In this document: piece after piece, positions 9,055 to 16,515 of the stretch
How the letters are laid out: each line of letters starts with the position of its first letter
Numbering within the stretch: position 1 is the first letter of the stretch
Assembly (NCBI GenBank): GCA_946615295.1
Contig: CAMOHL010000004.1
Location: 1 to 17,525, forward strand
DNA from: an uncultured Clostridia bacterium
GTDB lineage: Bacteria; Bacillota; Clostridia; Christensenellales; UBA1242
Length of the DNA stretch: 17,525 bases
Direction of reading: 5' to 3'
Made by a program: the position numbers and the translations under genes
Notes under the pieces: generated by a model
Told to the model about the DNA's origin: nothing
Database searches by the model: none
What the model saw: the letters and a program-made list of their open reading frames with translations, nothing else

Positions 9055-9306
9055 TTGAACAATAAAGATAACTTAAAACAATTTGAAAACAAAATTCACA
9101 CAACAAATTTAGGAGTTGAAAGAATCAAAAAGAACTTGCAACTGCAAAATATTGATGTGGTTGAATATTGCAAATCAAAAATTATTAGTGATGATTGTTT
9201 TGTTGAAAAAAAAGGAAAAAACTATTATTGCAAAAACAAAGATATAACAGTTGTTGTCAATGCGACAAGTTACACAATAATCACTGCAAAGTTAAAAAAT
9301 GAATAA
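9055..9306 (+). CDS. DUF3781-like small protein, TTG start coupled to uvrA
   Basis: This 83-residue soluble protein has no Met codon after its start. The TTG at 9055 is preceded by TAGGA (9043-9047), which overlaps the uvrA stop codon TAG at 9043-9045, with seven bases between, so translational coupling to uvrA is likely. The sequence contains HTTNLGVERIKKNL (about 15-28), a DVVEYCKSKI stretch, KGKNYY, and a Tyr-Thr-Ile-Ile-Thr-Ala ending. From memory this pattern resembles the DUF3781 family of small clostridial proteins of unknown function. The recognition is not verified by a search. No signal peptide or membrane segment is present. It sits between uvrA and rdgB, so a role near DNA or nucleotide repair is conceivable but is only inferred from position. 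Confidence 0.72.
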   Translation: MNNKDNLKQFENKIHTTNLGVERIKKNLQLQNIDVVEYCKSKIISDDCFVEKKGKNYYCKNKDITVVVNATSYTIITAKLKNE

Positions 9307-9380
9307 AATTTTAAAAAAAACAGTAAAAAATCACAAAAAATCATCATTTTTTTGATAATTTTTATAAAAAAGGAGCAAAA

Positions 9381-9992
9381 ATGAAACAAAAGACAATTGT
9401 AATTGCAAGTTCAAATCAACACAAACTTAAAGAGTTTAAAAAGATGTTTGCTGAAAATGAAGCAACAAAAGACATTGCTTTTTTAACTATGAAAGATGTT
9501 GGGTTTGACGGAGATATCATAGAAGATGGAAAGACATTTGAGGAAAATGCTTTGATAAAGGCAAGAGCAGTCAACAAATTTTTGAGAGATAATAAGCTTG
9601 AATATTTGGTTTTGGCTGATGATAGTGGCCTTTGTGTCGATGCACTTGATGGTGCTCCTGGAGTTTATAGTGCAAGATTTGCAGAAGAACATAATGATTT
9701 TGCAAACAGAGAAAAATTAAAAGCTGAGTTGCTTGGTAAACAGAACCGAACTGCAAAATTTGTTACAAATCTTGTTTTGATGAACTATGATGGAACATAT
9801 TTACTTGCAGTTGGAGAAACAAACGGAAAAATTTTGGAAAATGAAGTTGGAAGTCTAGAGTTTTGTTATGACCCATTGTTTTATTCTTTTGACCTAAACA
9901 AATCTTTTGGTGAGGCAACTGAAGAAGAAAAGAATTCTGTTTCACATCGTGGAAGAGCAGTTCAAAAACTACTAAAACAACTCGTTTATTAA
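9381..9992 (+). CDS. rdgB: RdgB/HAM1 family non-canonical purine NTP pyrophosphatase
   Basis: Enzymes of this family hydrolyse dITP, ITP and XTP to monophosphates plus pyrophosphate, keeping deaminated purines out of DNA and RNA. The 203-residue length is typical. Visible motifs are the substrate-entry ASSNQHKLKEF (9-19), KTFEENALIKA (51-61), the catalytic LADDSGL (78-84) and AL-x-GAPGVYSARFA, and the C-terminal SHRGRA (188-193). One oddity is that the usually glycine-rich GFGYDP loop reads EFCYDP (160-165), so two conserved glycines are replaced; the following YDP is kept. The ribosome binding site AGGAG (9371-9375) precedes the ATG by five bases. It lies 74 bases after the DUF3781-like gene and probably belongs to the same uvr transcript. 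A hairpin follows. Confidence 0.95.
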   Translation: MKQKTIVIASSNQHKLKEFKKMFAENEATKDIAFLTMKDVGFDGDIIEDGKTFEENALIKARAVNKFLRDNKLEYLVLADDSGLCVDALDGAPGVYSARFAEEHNDFANREKLKAELLGKQNRTAKFVTNLVLMNYDGTYLLAVGETNGKILENEVGSLEFCYDPLFYSFDLNKSFGEATEEEKNSVSHRGRAVQKLLKQLVY

Positions 9993-10056
9993 AATATAAC
10001 AATAATAAAAGAATTTGTTTTATTTAATTTTTGCGATTGTAATTTTAAGAAATATA

Positions 10057-10093
10057 AAATAAAAACAGTATACAAAATGCTGTTTTTTTATTT
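10057..10093 (+). terminator. Probable terminator after rdgB
   Basis: AAAAACAG (10061-10068) pairs with CTGTTTTT starting at 10080 across an 11-base loop, and the T-run continues. The A-rich left and T-rich right flanks could work in both directions. The GC content of the stem is low, so strength is uncertain. It lies in the 264-base gap before the peptidase gene, where nothing else besides the promoter is evident. Confidence 0.55.
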
Positions 10094-10208
10094 GAAATTT
10101 TTTTGTGTTTAAATTTATAGAGTATTTGAGCATATATTATTAAAAAAATATTTCTATGAATTTATCAATTCAAAGATATAAAGTTTAGTTAGTAAATTAA
10201 AATGAGTA

Positions 10209-10237
10209 TTGACTTTTTGTGTAATGTATAATAATAT
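10209..10237 (+). promoter_or_regulatory. Possible promoter of the M16 peptidase gene
   Basis: TTGACT (10209-10214) is followed after 17 bases by TAATAT (10232-10237). A better -10, TATAAT at 10227-10232, lies only 12 bases away. The region is plausible but the exact elements are ambiguous. A ribosome binding site AGAGG (10246-10250) precedes the ATG at 10257. Confidence 0.4.
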
Positions 10238-10256
10238 ATAAGTATAGAGGTATAAT

Positions 10257-11900
10257 ATGGACGAAAGACACATAATAAAGTACCCAAACGGAGCAACATT
10301 TATTTATTGTAAGCAAGATATAAGCGAATCAACAGATATTGTTGTTGGTTTCAATTGTGGTGCTAACTGTGATGAAAAACATTTGGAGGGAACTGCACAT
10401 GCTGTGGAGCATTGTTTATTTCATGGAACAGATACATTAAAAAAAGAAGAACTATACAAGTTTTTAAAACAGACAGGCACAATATATAATGCTTACACAT
10501 CACAAGAATTTATCGCATCAACATTCAATTGTCCAAGTATAAATTTTAAAAAAATAATAAAAGTCAATTCAGATATGTTTGCAAAAAAATCTTTTGATGA
10601 AACTGAATGGAATAGAGAGAGAAAAGTTATCTTGCAAGAGCTTTTTATGACAATGGATAAACAAGAGGAAACTTTTTATAAAATTCATGCAATAGAAAGG
10701 CTGAAAACAGCAAAAGATATTATTGGCTCTCCAGCTTCACTTGCAAAAATCACAACAAAAGATTTGGAAAGATTTAAAAACAATTATTTTATAACAGATA
10801 ATATGGTTGTAACAGTTGTTACAAATTTGCCTTTTGAAGAAGTTAAAGCAGAGGTTGAAAATAATTTTATAAATAGATTTCCATCAAATGCATTGAACAA
10901 AGTTAATATTAGAAAACTTCACTATAAAGATATGGATATGTATTCAGCTGTTGACTTGGTGAACCAATCTTTCAAAATAGATTTGAGTTTTAAAGGTGTA
11001 GATGATGTTGAAGAAGACTATGCTTATTCGCTGTTTGAAGGTTGGCTATTTAACGGATTTGATGGTATTTTGATGAATAATATGCGATTGCAACTTCCAT
11101 TGGTTTATACTGCGAATTTCACATCAATTCCTGCAAGAAATGCAAATTACAAGAACTTCTCAATTTTAACTTCTCCTGAAAATGCTAAGTCATGTATTTA
11201 TATTTTGGCTAATGCTTTAAGAGATTTGATTGATAACCCAATAACAGAAGAAGAACTTGCAGAAGCAAAAGAAAGTGTAAAACAAAGTTTGTCACGAAAC
11301 ACAAAAATTCTTCCTGTGGCAAATCAAATATATCAAAACTATATGCTTGAGGGAAAAGCATTTAATGATGGGGTTGAAAAATTCATGAGTTTCACAACTG
11401 ATGATGTAAACAACTACATTAGAAAAATTTATGGATATGGAAAAATATTTTTGAGTTATGCTGGAGATATGGTCAGATCACAAGATTTGCCATCAATCAC
11501 AGATTATCCATACAGAGCACTAACAGACAATGCTTTGAAAGAAAAACTTGATTTTGGTTGGTCAAAAGCTAGTCCTCTTCCAAATGTATTAAGTGTTTTA
11601 AGACAATTTACATTGAGAACAGGTAATGAAAGTGTTGACAAATTGATAAAGGAATTCAAAGTGTATGGAGCAGATGTTGATATAAACGATAAAAAAATTA
11701 TAACAACACAACTTGAAGGAAAAATGAGAAATAGTTCAAATTCAATCAAAAATTTTTATGAAAAGAAAAAGGACGATTTCATCAGTTTTGAAGATTTAGA
11801 ACACGATATTTACAAACAAGTAATACAAAAACCATTCAAGAAAAAAGACTTTTCAAAAGTAAACTATCATGTCAATTTGGATGAAAGTTTTGAAAAATAA
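10257..11900 (+). CDS. M16 family zinc metallopeptidase with C-terminal extension
   Basis: The 547-residue protein carries the inverted zinc motif HxxEH of the insulysin/MPP clan: GTAHAVEH gives His48, catalytic Glu51 and His52. The third ligand is probably Glu128 (in VILQELF), 76 residues after His52, which is the family's normal spacing. Residues up to about 420 resemble a bacterial two-lobed M16B protease, with a TEEELAEAKESVKQSL helix (about 323-338) in the second lobe. Residues about 420-547 are an added charged, lysine-rich tail that I do not recognise. There is no signal peptide, so it is probably cytosolic. Typical M16B proteins are about 410-440 residues long. The substrate is unknown. 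It has its own putative promoter and a strong terminator, so despite lying next to spoIVA it appears to be a separate transcription unit. Confidence 0.85.
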   Translation: MDERHIIKYPNGATFIYCKQDISESTDIVVGFNCGANCDEKHLEGTAHAVEHCLFHGTDTLKKEELYKFLKQTGTIYNAYTSQEFIASTFNCPSINFKKIIKVNSDMFAKKSFDETEWNRERKVILQELFMTMDKQEETFYKIHAIERLKTAKDIIGSPASLAKITTKDLERFKNNYFITDNMVVTVVTNLPFEEVKAEVENNFINRFPSNALNKVNIRKLHYKDMDMYSAVDLVNQSFKIDLSFKGVDDVEEDYAYSLFEGWLFNGFDGILMNNMRLQLPLVYTANFTSIPARNANYKNFSILTSPENAKSCIYILANALRDLIDNPITEEELAEAKESVKQSLSRNTKILPVANQIYQNYMLEGKAFNDGVEKFMSFTTDDVNNYIRKIYGYGKIFLSYAGDMVRSQDLPSITDYPYRALTDNALKEKLDFGWSKASPLPNVLSVLRQFTLRTGNESVDKLIKEFKVYGADVDINDKKIITTQLEGKMRNSSNSIKNFYEKKKDDFISFEDLEHDIYKQVIQKPFKKKDFSKVNYHVNLDESFEK

Positions 11901-11906
11901 TTGTGT

Positions 11907-11958
11907 AACACATTGTTAGAGTATGTAGTAAACATATTTATAGCAATGTGTTTTTTTA
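11907..11958 (+). terminator. Long hairpin terminator after the M16 gene
   Basis: 11907-11925 pairs with 11933-11952 to give about 19 base pairs with one bulged A (11940) and a seven-base loop. The outer arms AACACATTG/CAATGTGTT are perfect. The T-run at 11951-11957 completes an intrinsic terminator seven bases after the stop codon. Confidence 0.85.
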
Positions 11959-12032
11959 TAATTTAAATAAGTATCCAATAGTATATTTTATATTTATCAA
12001 TCAAGTAAACTCCATAACTGTTTTTTGATGTT

Positions 12033-12059
12033 CTACATTAGATTTATTTTGCATATATT
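12033..12059 (+). promoter_or_regulatory. Possible sigma-E-type promoter of spoIVA
   Basis: CATATATT (12052-12059) matches 7 of 8 bases of the Bacillus sigma-E -10 CATACAAT if its seventh position is treated as variable. The -35 region (CTACATT, 12033-12039) is only a weak match with a 12-base spacer. spoIVA is a mother-cell sigma-E gene in B. subtilis, which supports the idea. No good sigma-A promoter is seen here. Confidence 0.35.
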
Positions 12060-12082
12060 TAACTAGAACTCATGGAGGAAAT

Positions 12083-13558
12083 ATGGAAAATAGTAACATC
12101 TATAAAGAAATTGCCACAAGGTCAGGTGGTGATGTATATTTAGGGGTTGTTGGCCCAGTTAGAACAGGAAAGAGCACTTTTATTTCAACATTTGTCAACA
12201 AGTTGATTATCCCAAACATAAAAGATGATTATGCAAAGGAGAGAACAATTGACGAGTTGCCACAATCAGCACAAGGCAAAACAGTTATGACAACAGAACC
12301 AAAGTTTGTGCCAAATGAAGCAGTAACCATTGAAATTGACGATATAAGAATGAGATTGAGATTGGTTGATTGTGTTGGTTATACTGTTAAAGGTGCGTCT
12401 GGATATGAAGAAGATGAAAAGCCAAGATTTGTAAAAACACCTTGGAGCAGTGAGGATATGCCTTTTGATAAAGCGGCAGAAATTGGAACAAAAAAGGTTA
12501 TAACAGAGCATAGCAATATTGCAGTTTTGGTTACAACAGATGGCAGTTTCACAGATATTGAAAGAGCTGGTTATGTAAATGCAGAGGAGAGAGTTGTAGC
12601 AGAGCTTAAAGATGCAAACAAACCATTTGTCATCATTCTAAACACAACAAATCCAACAAGCGAAGAAACAAAGAAACTAGCTGATAGTTTGATGGCAAAG
12701 TATAGTTCAAAAGTTTTGCCAATGAATATAAAAGAAATGGAAGATGATGATATTTCAAAAATTTTCAACTCACTTTTGGAAGAATTCCCAGTCAACAAAA
12801 TTCAAATCAAATTGCCACAATGGATGGAAGCGTTGCCTTTTGAAAATAAGTTGATAGCTGAAATTATCACAGAAGTCAAAAACAACACAAATGGACTTGA
12901 TAAGATTGGTAATTTTAAATTTAACAACACTTTGTTTGAAAAAAGTGATAATTTTGAACCACTATCACAAAACACTGTTGAGTTAGGAGAGGGAAATATT
13001 GTTTTGAACATTGTTCCAAAATCAAACTTGTTCTACAAAGTTTTGAGTGATGAATGTGGTATTCAAATGGAAAATGAATATGAACTTATCTCTAACTTAA
13101 AAGATTTGAGCCAAGCAAAAAAACAATATGACAAACTAAAAACTGCTCTTGATGAAGTTAATGAAACGGGATATGGAGTTGTTATTCCAAGTCTTGATGA
13201 AATGACTTTGGAAGACCCAGAAATCGTAAAGCAGGGTAGCAAATTTGGAGTAAGACTAAAAGCAAGTGCCCCATCACTTCATATTATGAAGGTTGATATA
13301 AACACCGAAGTTAGTCCAATTGTTGGAACAGAACAACAAAGTGAAGACCTCGTGAAATATTTATTGAGCCAATTTGAAAACAATCCACAGGGTATTTGGA
13401 ATACTGAAATGTTTGGCAAGAGTTTACATGAACTTGTAAATGAAGGATTGTCAAGCAAACTAACTTCAATGCCAAAAGAAGCTCAAAACAAAATGAGAAA
13501 AACTCTTAGTAGAATTGTCAACGAAGGCAAGGGTGGAGTGATTTGCATTTTGTTATAA
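12083..13558 (+). CDS. spoIVA: Stage IV sporulation protein A, coat-morphogenetic ATPase
   Basis: SpoIVA is the mother-cell ATPase that polymerises on the forespore surface to form the basement layer of the spore coat; in Bacillus it is anchored by SpoVM. The 491 residues are almost exactly the B. subtilis length (492). Visible motifs include GGDVYLGVVGPVRTGKSTF with Walker A GPVRTGKS (24-31, Lys30), the conserved DELPQSAQGKTVMTTEPKF segment (58-75) that carries sensor threonines, Walker B RLVDCVG (Asp96), and the C-terminal assembly region with KQGSKFGVRLKA and a hydrophobic GGVICILL end. No motif is missing. The ribosome binding site GGAGG (12074-12078) precedes the ATG at 12083. It is flanked by terminators on both sides, so it is monocistronic. 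The gene marks the organism as a spore former. No spoVM reading frame was recognised nearby. Confidence 0.98.
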   Translation: MENSNIYKEIATRSGGDVYLGVVGPVRTGKSTFISTFVNKLIIPNIKDDYAKERTIDELPQSAQGKTVMTTEPKFVPNEAVTIEIDDIRMRLRLVDCVGYTVKGASGYEEDEKPRFVKTPWSSEDMPFDKAAEIGTKKVITEHSNIAVLVTTDGSFTDIERAGYVNAEERVVAELKDANKPFVIILNTTNPTSEETKKLADSLMAKYSSKVLPMNIKEMEDDDISKIFNSLLEEFPVNKIQIKLPQWMEALPFENKLIAEIITEVKNNTNGLDKIGNFKFNNTLFEKSDNFEPLSQNTVELGEGNIVLNIVPKSNLFYKVLSDECGIQMENEYELISNLKDLSQAKKQYDKLKTALDEVNETGYGVVIPSLDEMTLEDPEIVKQGSKFGVRLKASAPSLHIMKVDINTEVSPIVGTEQQSEDLVKYLLSQFENNPQGIWNTEMFGKSLHELVNEGLSSKLTSMPKEAQNKMRKTLSRIVNEGKGGVICILL

Positions 13559-13559
13559 A

Positions 13560-13592
13560 AAAAAGACTTTATCGTTTTGATAAAGTTTTTTT
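13560..13592 (+). terminator. Terminator of spoIVA
   Basis: ACTTTATC (13566-13573) and GATAAAGT (13579-13586) form a perfect eight-pair stem with a five-base loop. An A-run lies to the left and seven T bases lie at 13586-13592. It starts directly after the stop codon. The bases from 13593 to 13734 show no gene. Confidence 0.85.
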
Positions 13593-13734
13593 GTGTATAT
13601 AAAATTAAAGATTTTACTTATGTCATATTTAATTTAACAAACAATCTCAGAAACAAACAATTCAATTTAAAACTAATAAGTTTAAGAAATGTTCAAGCAA
13701 AAATTATTTTTTATGGTCAAAAATAAAAAAAGCA

Positions 13735-13761
13735 TAAAAAAACAAATGGAAAACCATTTGT
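13735..13761 (-). terminator. Terminator of rpsT
   Basis: ACAAATGG (13742-13749) and CCATTTGT (13754-13761) form a perfect eight-pair stem with a four-base loop. Read on the minus strand the stem is followed by a run of seven T bases (13741-13735). It lies 12 bases beyond the rpsT stop. Confidence 0.85.
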
Positions 13762-13773
13762 ATTTTAATTATA

Positions 13774-14046
13774 TTATTCTGCTTTTTTAGCTTTTTCCAA
13801 TGAAAGAGCAAGTCTAGCTTTTTTTCTGTCAGCATTGTCTTTTGTGATAATGCCTTTTCTAGCAGAAACATCAACAAGTGCTACTGTTTCAGGCAAAAGT
13901 TTTTCAGCTTCTTCAATCTTTCCTTCCTTAACAAGTGCTCTAAACTTTTTGAGACCTGTTGCAAGTTCTGATTTTGCTCCTCTGTTTTCTTGTCTTTGTC
14001 TTGCATTAACTTTAACTCTTTTTATTGCTGATTTGATAATTGGCAT
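13774..14046 (-). CDS. rpsT: 30S ribosomal protein S20
   Basis: S20 is a primary 16S rRNA-binding protein of the small ribosomal subunit. The 90-residue, strongly basic helical protein has the family N-terminus MPIIKSAIKRVK, the NARQRQENRGAKSEL segment, and the conserved KGIITKDNADRKKARLA end, a normal full-length S20. The start ATG has a ribosome binding site GGGAG (plus-strand 14057-14061), ten bases upstream. It is transcribed alone on the minus strand between its own promoter and terminator, divergent from gpr. The pairing of rpsT with gpr is, from general knowledge, also seen in other Bacillota. Confidence 0.97.
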   Translation of the reverse strand: MPIIKSAIKRVKVNARQRQENRGAKSELATGLKKFRALVKEGKIEEAEKLLPETVALVDVSARKGIITKDNADRKKARLALSLEKAKKAE

Positions 14047-14080
14047 GTTAATACATCTCCCTTTTGTGATTTACTTGTCT

Positions 14081-14109
14081 ATTTTAACACATAACAAATC
14101 AAAATGCAA
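14081..14109 (-). promoter_or_regulatory. Sigma-A promoter of rpsT
   Basis: On the minus strand, TTGCAT (plus 14104-14109) is separated by exactly 17 bases from TAAAAT (plus 14081-14086). An extended TGT lies just before the -10. The arrangement fits a strong vegetative promoter. Confidence 0.75.
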
Positions 14110-14167
14110 CAAAAAATTTAATATTTTTAAAATGTATTTATATTTTTTTATAACAAACAATAAATAT

Positions 14168-15004
14168 ATGAAAAAAATAAAATCAGAACTGATTGTTGAA
14201 GTTGCAAAAGGCATCAAAAATATTGATGGATTCAATAAAAAAGAAGCAAAGTTTAAATATGGAATAAAAAAAACAGAAATAGACATATTCGCAGATGAAA
14301 TATCAGCAAAAATTGGTAGAGAAAAGGGAAGATACATAAATTTTGAATTTGATGATTTGCTATATTTTGATGTCAAAGCAAAAGAGTTTCTCACAAACAA
14401 ATTAAAGTCAGCAATTTTAGAAATTTCAAAAAAACAATCAAAAAACATATCAAAAGTTTTGATTGTTGGCCTTGGCAATGAAAAGTATGCTTGCGATAGT
14501 CTAGGGAAAAGGGTTGTTGACAATGTTTTGATAACAAAGCCGTATTTAGACAACAAATTGTATTCAAAAGAAAAGTTGAGCGAAGTATTCGCAATCAGTT
14601 TTGGAGTTTATGGCACAACAGGTATTGAAAGTTGTGATGCAATCAAACTTATTTGCAAACAGATAAATCCAGATATAGTTTTTGTTATTGATAGTTTGAT
14701 AACTGCCGAAACAAAAAAACTAGAAAAGTCAATTCAAATCAGCAACACAAAACTCTCTCCGGGTGGTGGAGTTGGCAACAAGAGAAAAGAAGTCAGCGAA
14801 CAAACTTTGGGCTACAAGGTTATTTCTTTGGGTGTGCCACTTGTTGCAAATTTGAATTCTATTTGCAAAAATTCACAAAATTTGATTGTTGCATCAAACG
14901 ATGTTGAAAGAAAGGTCATTTCACTTTCAAAAATAATAGCAAAAGCAATAAATCTTGCATTTAACAATATATCAAAAGAAGAACTCAAACAATTGATAGA
15001 GTAA
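14168..15004 (+). CDS. gpr: Germination protease (GPR, spore protease)
   Basis: GPR is made inactive in the forespore and degrades the small acid-soluble DNA-coating proteins during germination, releasing amino acids. The chosen ATG (14168) gives 278 residues starting MKKIKSELIVE. A frame extending left to 13835 only reads antisense through rpsT. Family landmarks are VLIVGLGNEKYACDSLG, GVYGTTGIES, PDIVFVIDSL and SPGGGVGNKRKEVSEQTLG. Asp110 and Asp175 correspond, by motif, to the proposed catalytic aspartates of Bacillus GPR. The protein is clearly shorter than Bacillus GPR (about 370), mainly through shorter N- and C-terminal parts; the pro-segment would be short. No Shine-Dalgarno sequence and no clear sigma-G promoter were found upstream. 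In Bacillus the gene is sigma-G-dependent. Confidence 0.93.
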   Translation: MKKIKSELIVEVAKGIKNIDGFNKKEAKFKYGIKKTEIDIFADEISAKIGREKGRYINFEFDDLLYFDVKAKEFLTNKLKSAILEISKKQSKNISKVLIVGLGNEKYACDSLGKRVVDNVLITKPYLDNKLYSKEKLSEVFAISFGVYGTTGIESCDAIKLICKQINPDIVFVIDSLITAETKKLEKSIQISNTKLSPGGGVGNKRKEVSEQTLGYKVISLGVPLVANLNSICKNSQNLIVASNDVERKVISLSKIIAKAINLAFNNISKEELKQLIE

Positions 15005-15127
15005 TTTTTTAATTCAAAATATTTGTTACAATTTTAAATTTACAAAAACAAAATATTGCAAACTTAAACTACTCACGAATTTTAAAAATGAATAACAAAT
15101 TTGCATTATACAGCATAAATATTATGT

Positions 15128-15844
15128 ATGAAAAGAGATTGGATATTGGTTATTGATAGTGGAATAGGTGGACTATGGACATTAAAGGAAATTCAAAAAA
15201 GATTGCCTTATGAAAACTATATATATTTTATGGATGCAGTCAATGCTCCTTATGGTAACAAATCTGTAAAAAAGTTGAAAAAAATTGTGATGAACATAAT
15301 CACAAAAATTTCAAGTATTTATAAAATAAAAGCAATAGTTCTTGCATGCAATACAATTTCAAGTGTTTGTTATGATTATATTGTTTCTAATTTTAGTATT
15401 CCAATTTTTAAAATTGAGCCAGTATATAATCCTAAATTATTTAATGGTCAAAATACCTTATTGCTTGCAACAAAAAATACAATTCAAAAAAACAAACATT
15501 TGGCAATATACGAAAATTATCCAAACATTTTTTTGTATGGTTTCAAAACAATTGCAAAAAAGATTGATGAAGCAAACGGCAACTACAACATATTAGAACC
15601 ATATCTGGAAAGAAAACTAAGGGACTTTAAAAATAAAAATATAAAAAATATTGTGCTTGGTTGCACACATTTCAACTATATAAAAACAGAACTAAAAAAT
15701 ATTTTTGGAGAAGTGAAATTTTTTGAAAACAGCAAAAATTTAGCAAAAAACATCAAAAAATCAATAAAAAAAGCACCAAAAACTCAATTTTTTGCAAAAA
15801 ATAAGCAAAAGAAGGGAAAATTTCTTTTGCTTAAAAAAATTTAG
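15128..15844 (+). CDS. murI: Glutamate racemase
   Basis: MurI converts L-glutamate to D-glutamate for peptidoglycan. The 238-residue protein has both catalytic cysteines: Cys74 in LACNT and Cys179 in VLGCTH, the same spacing class as Bacillus racemases. The N-terminal IDSGIGGL loop and the APYGNKS motif are also present. It is somewhat short (usual 255-275) and divergent: MDAVNAPYG replaces the common GDTARVPYG, and GCTH is followed by FNYIKTEL rather than YPLL. The last dozen residues are Lys/Leu-rich and are encoded by a terminator hairpin of the opposite strand. No Shine-Dalgarno sequence precedes the ATG. The stop codon overlaps the stop codon of the convergent ABC-type gene by four bases in total. 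Confidence 0.88.
   Translation: MKRDWILVIDSGIGGLWTLKEIQKRLPYENYIYFMDAVNAPYGNKSVKKLKKIVMNIITKISSIYKIKAIVLACNTISSVCYDYIVSNFSIPIFKIEPVYNPKLFNGQNTLLLATKNTIQKNKHLAIYENYPNIFLYGFKTIAKKIDEANGNYNILEPYLERKLRDFKNKNIKNIVLGCTHFNYIKTELKNIFGEVKFFENSKNLAKNIKKSIKKAPKTQFFAKNKQKKGKFLLLKKI
15796..15833 (-). terminator. Minus-strand terminator lying inside the murI coding end
   Basis: TAAGCAAAAGAA (15802-15813) and TTCTTTTGCTTA (15822-15833) form a perfect 12-pair stem with an eight-base loop. On the minus strand it is followed by six T bases (15801-15796), so it should stop transcripts of the ABC-type gene. On the plus strand the stem is followed by A bases, so it is a poor murI terminator. Confidence 0.8.
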
Positions 15845-16500
15845 TTATTTTCATTTTCAACAATTTCACCATCTTTTAAGTATATCTTTTTGAGGTTTAA
15901 ACTGTCTGCTAATTTTTCGTCGGTGAATGCAATAACAAAAGTTCTTTGAGAATTTTGTTCAATCAAATTTTTGATTTTTTCAATAATTTTTTGTCTTTCA
16001 ATGTTGTCTAAGTCTTTGCAAATGTCATCAATCAAGAACAATTCAACTTTTCTTAAACTTACTCTTGCAAGTTGCACCAAACATTTTTGATAATTTGTGA
16101 GTTGCTTAATTTTCATATTTTGTATACTTTCAATATCAAAAGATTTCATTGCAATCAAAACTTTCAAATTGATTGTTGAAGAGTCATAGTTTCTTTTTTT
16201 CAAAATCCATTCCAAATTTTCTTTGACTGTTTTGTTATTCAAAAACACAAATGATTTTGGAACGAATCCAACTTCAATATCTTGTCTAAAATCAATTTTT
16301 TTCAAGTTAATATTTTTTATATACACTTCGCCTTTTTTATACTTTTCAAGTTTTGCAAGCACTCTCAAAAGCATAGTTTTGCCACTGTCAGCACCACCAA
16401 TAAGAGCGACTTTTTCACCGTCTTCGATTTCTAGTGATATGTTGTGCAGTGCATCATATTCTTTTATGAATGATAGATACAAATTTTTAATACTAATCAT
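15841..16500 (-). CDS. ABC-type ATPase-like protein with degenerate motifs
   Basis: The 219-residue protein has the fold signature of an ABC ATP-binding domain: a beta-rich start with Tyr15 as probable A-loop, Walker A in ALIGGADSGKT (Gly35 to Thr42), and Walker B VELFLIDD (152-159) at the normal distance. The other motifs look eroded. The Q-loop region reads GFVPKSFVF with no glutamine, the LSGGQ signature reads LTNYQ (134-138), the glutamate expected after the Walker B aspartate is Asp159, and the H-loop region reads IAFTDE with no histidine. No membrane segments or permease partner gene are present. It could be a divergent transporter subunit or a non-transport ATP-binding regulator. The ribosome binding site GGAG stands five bases before the start. 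A promoter and terminator of its own are visible. The histidine-phosphatase gene lies 82 bases upstream on the same strand. Confidence 0.8.
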   Translation of the reverse strand: MISIKNLYLSFIKEYDALHNISLEIEDGEKVALIGGADSGKTMLLRVLAKLEKYKKGEVYIKNINLKKIDFRQDIEVGFVPKSFVFLNNKTVKENLEWILKKRNYDSSTINLKVLIAMKSFDIESIQNMKIKQLTNYQKCLVQLARVSLRKVELFLIDDICKDLDNIERQKIIEKIKNLIEQNSQRTFVIAFTDEKLADSLNLKKIYLKDGEIVENENN

Positions 16501-16515
16501 AATAACTCCATTGTT

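Noticed and set aside
13835..14167. Longer N-terminal extension of the gpr frame
   Set aside because: It runs antisense through rpsT and its promoter, and includes no GPR homology; the ATG at 14168 gives the expected start.
14071..14556. 161-residue minus-strand frame opposite gpr
   Set aside because: It overlaps the rpsT promoter and conserved GPR coding sequence and looks like a mirror frame of an AT-rich gene.
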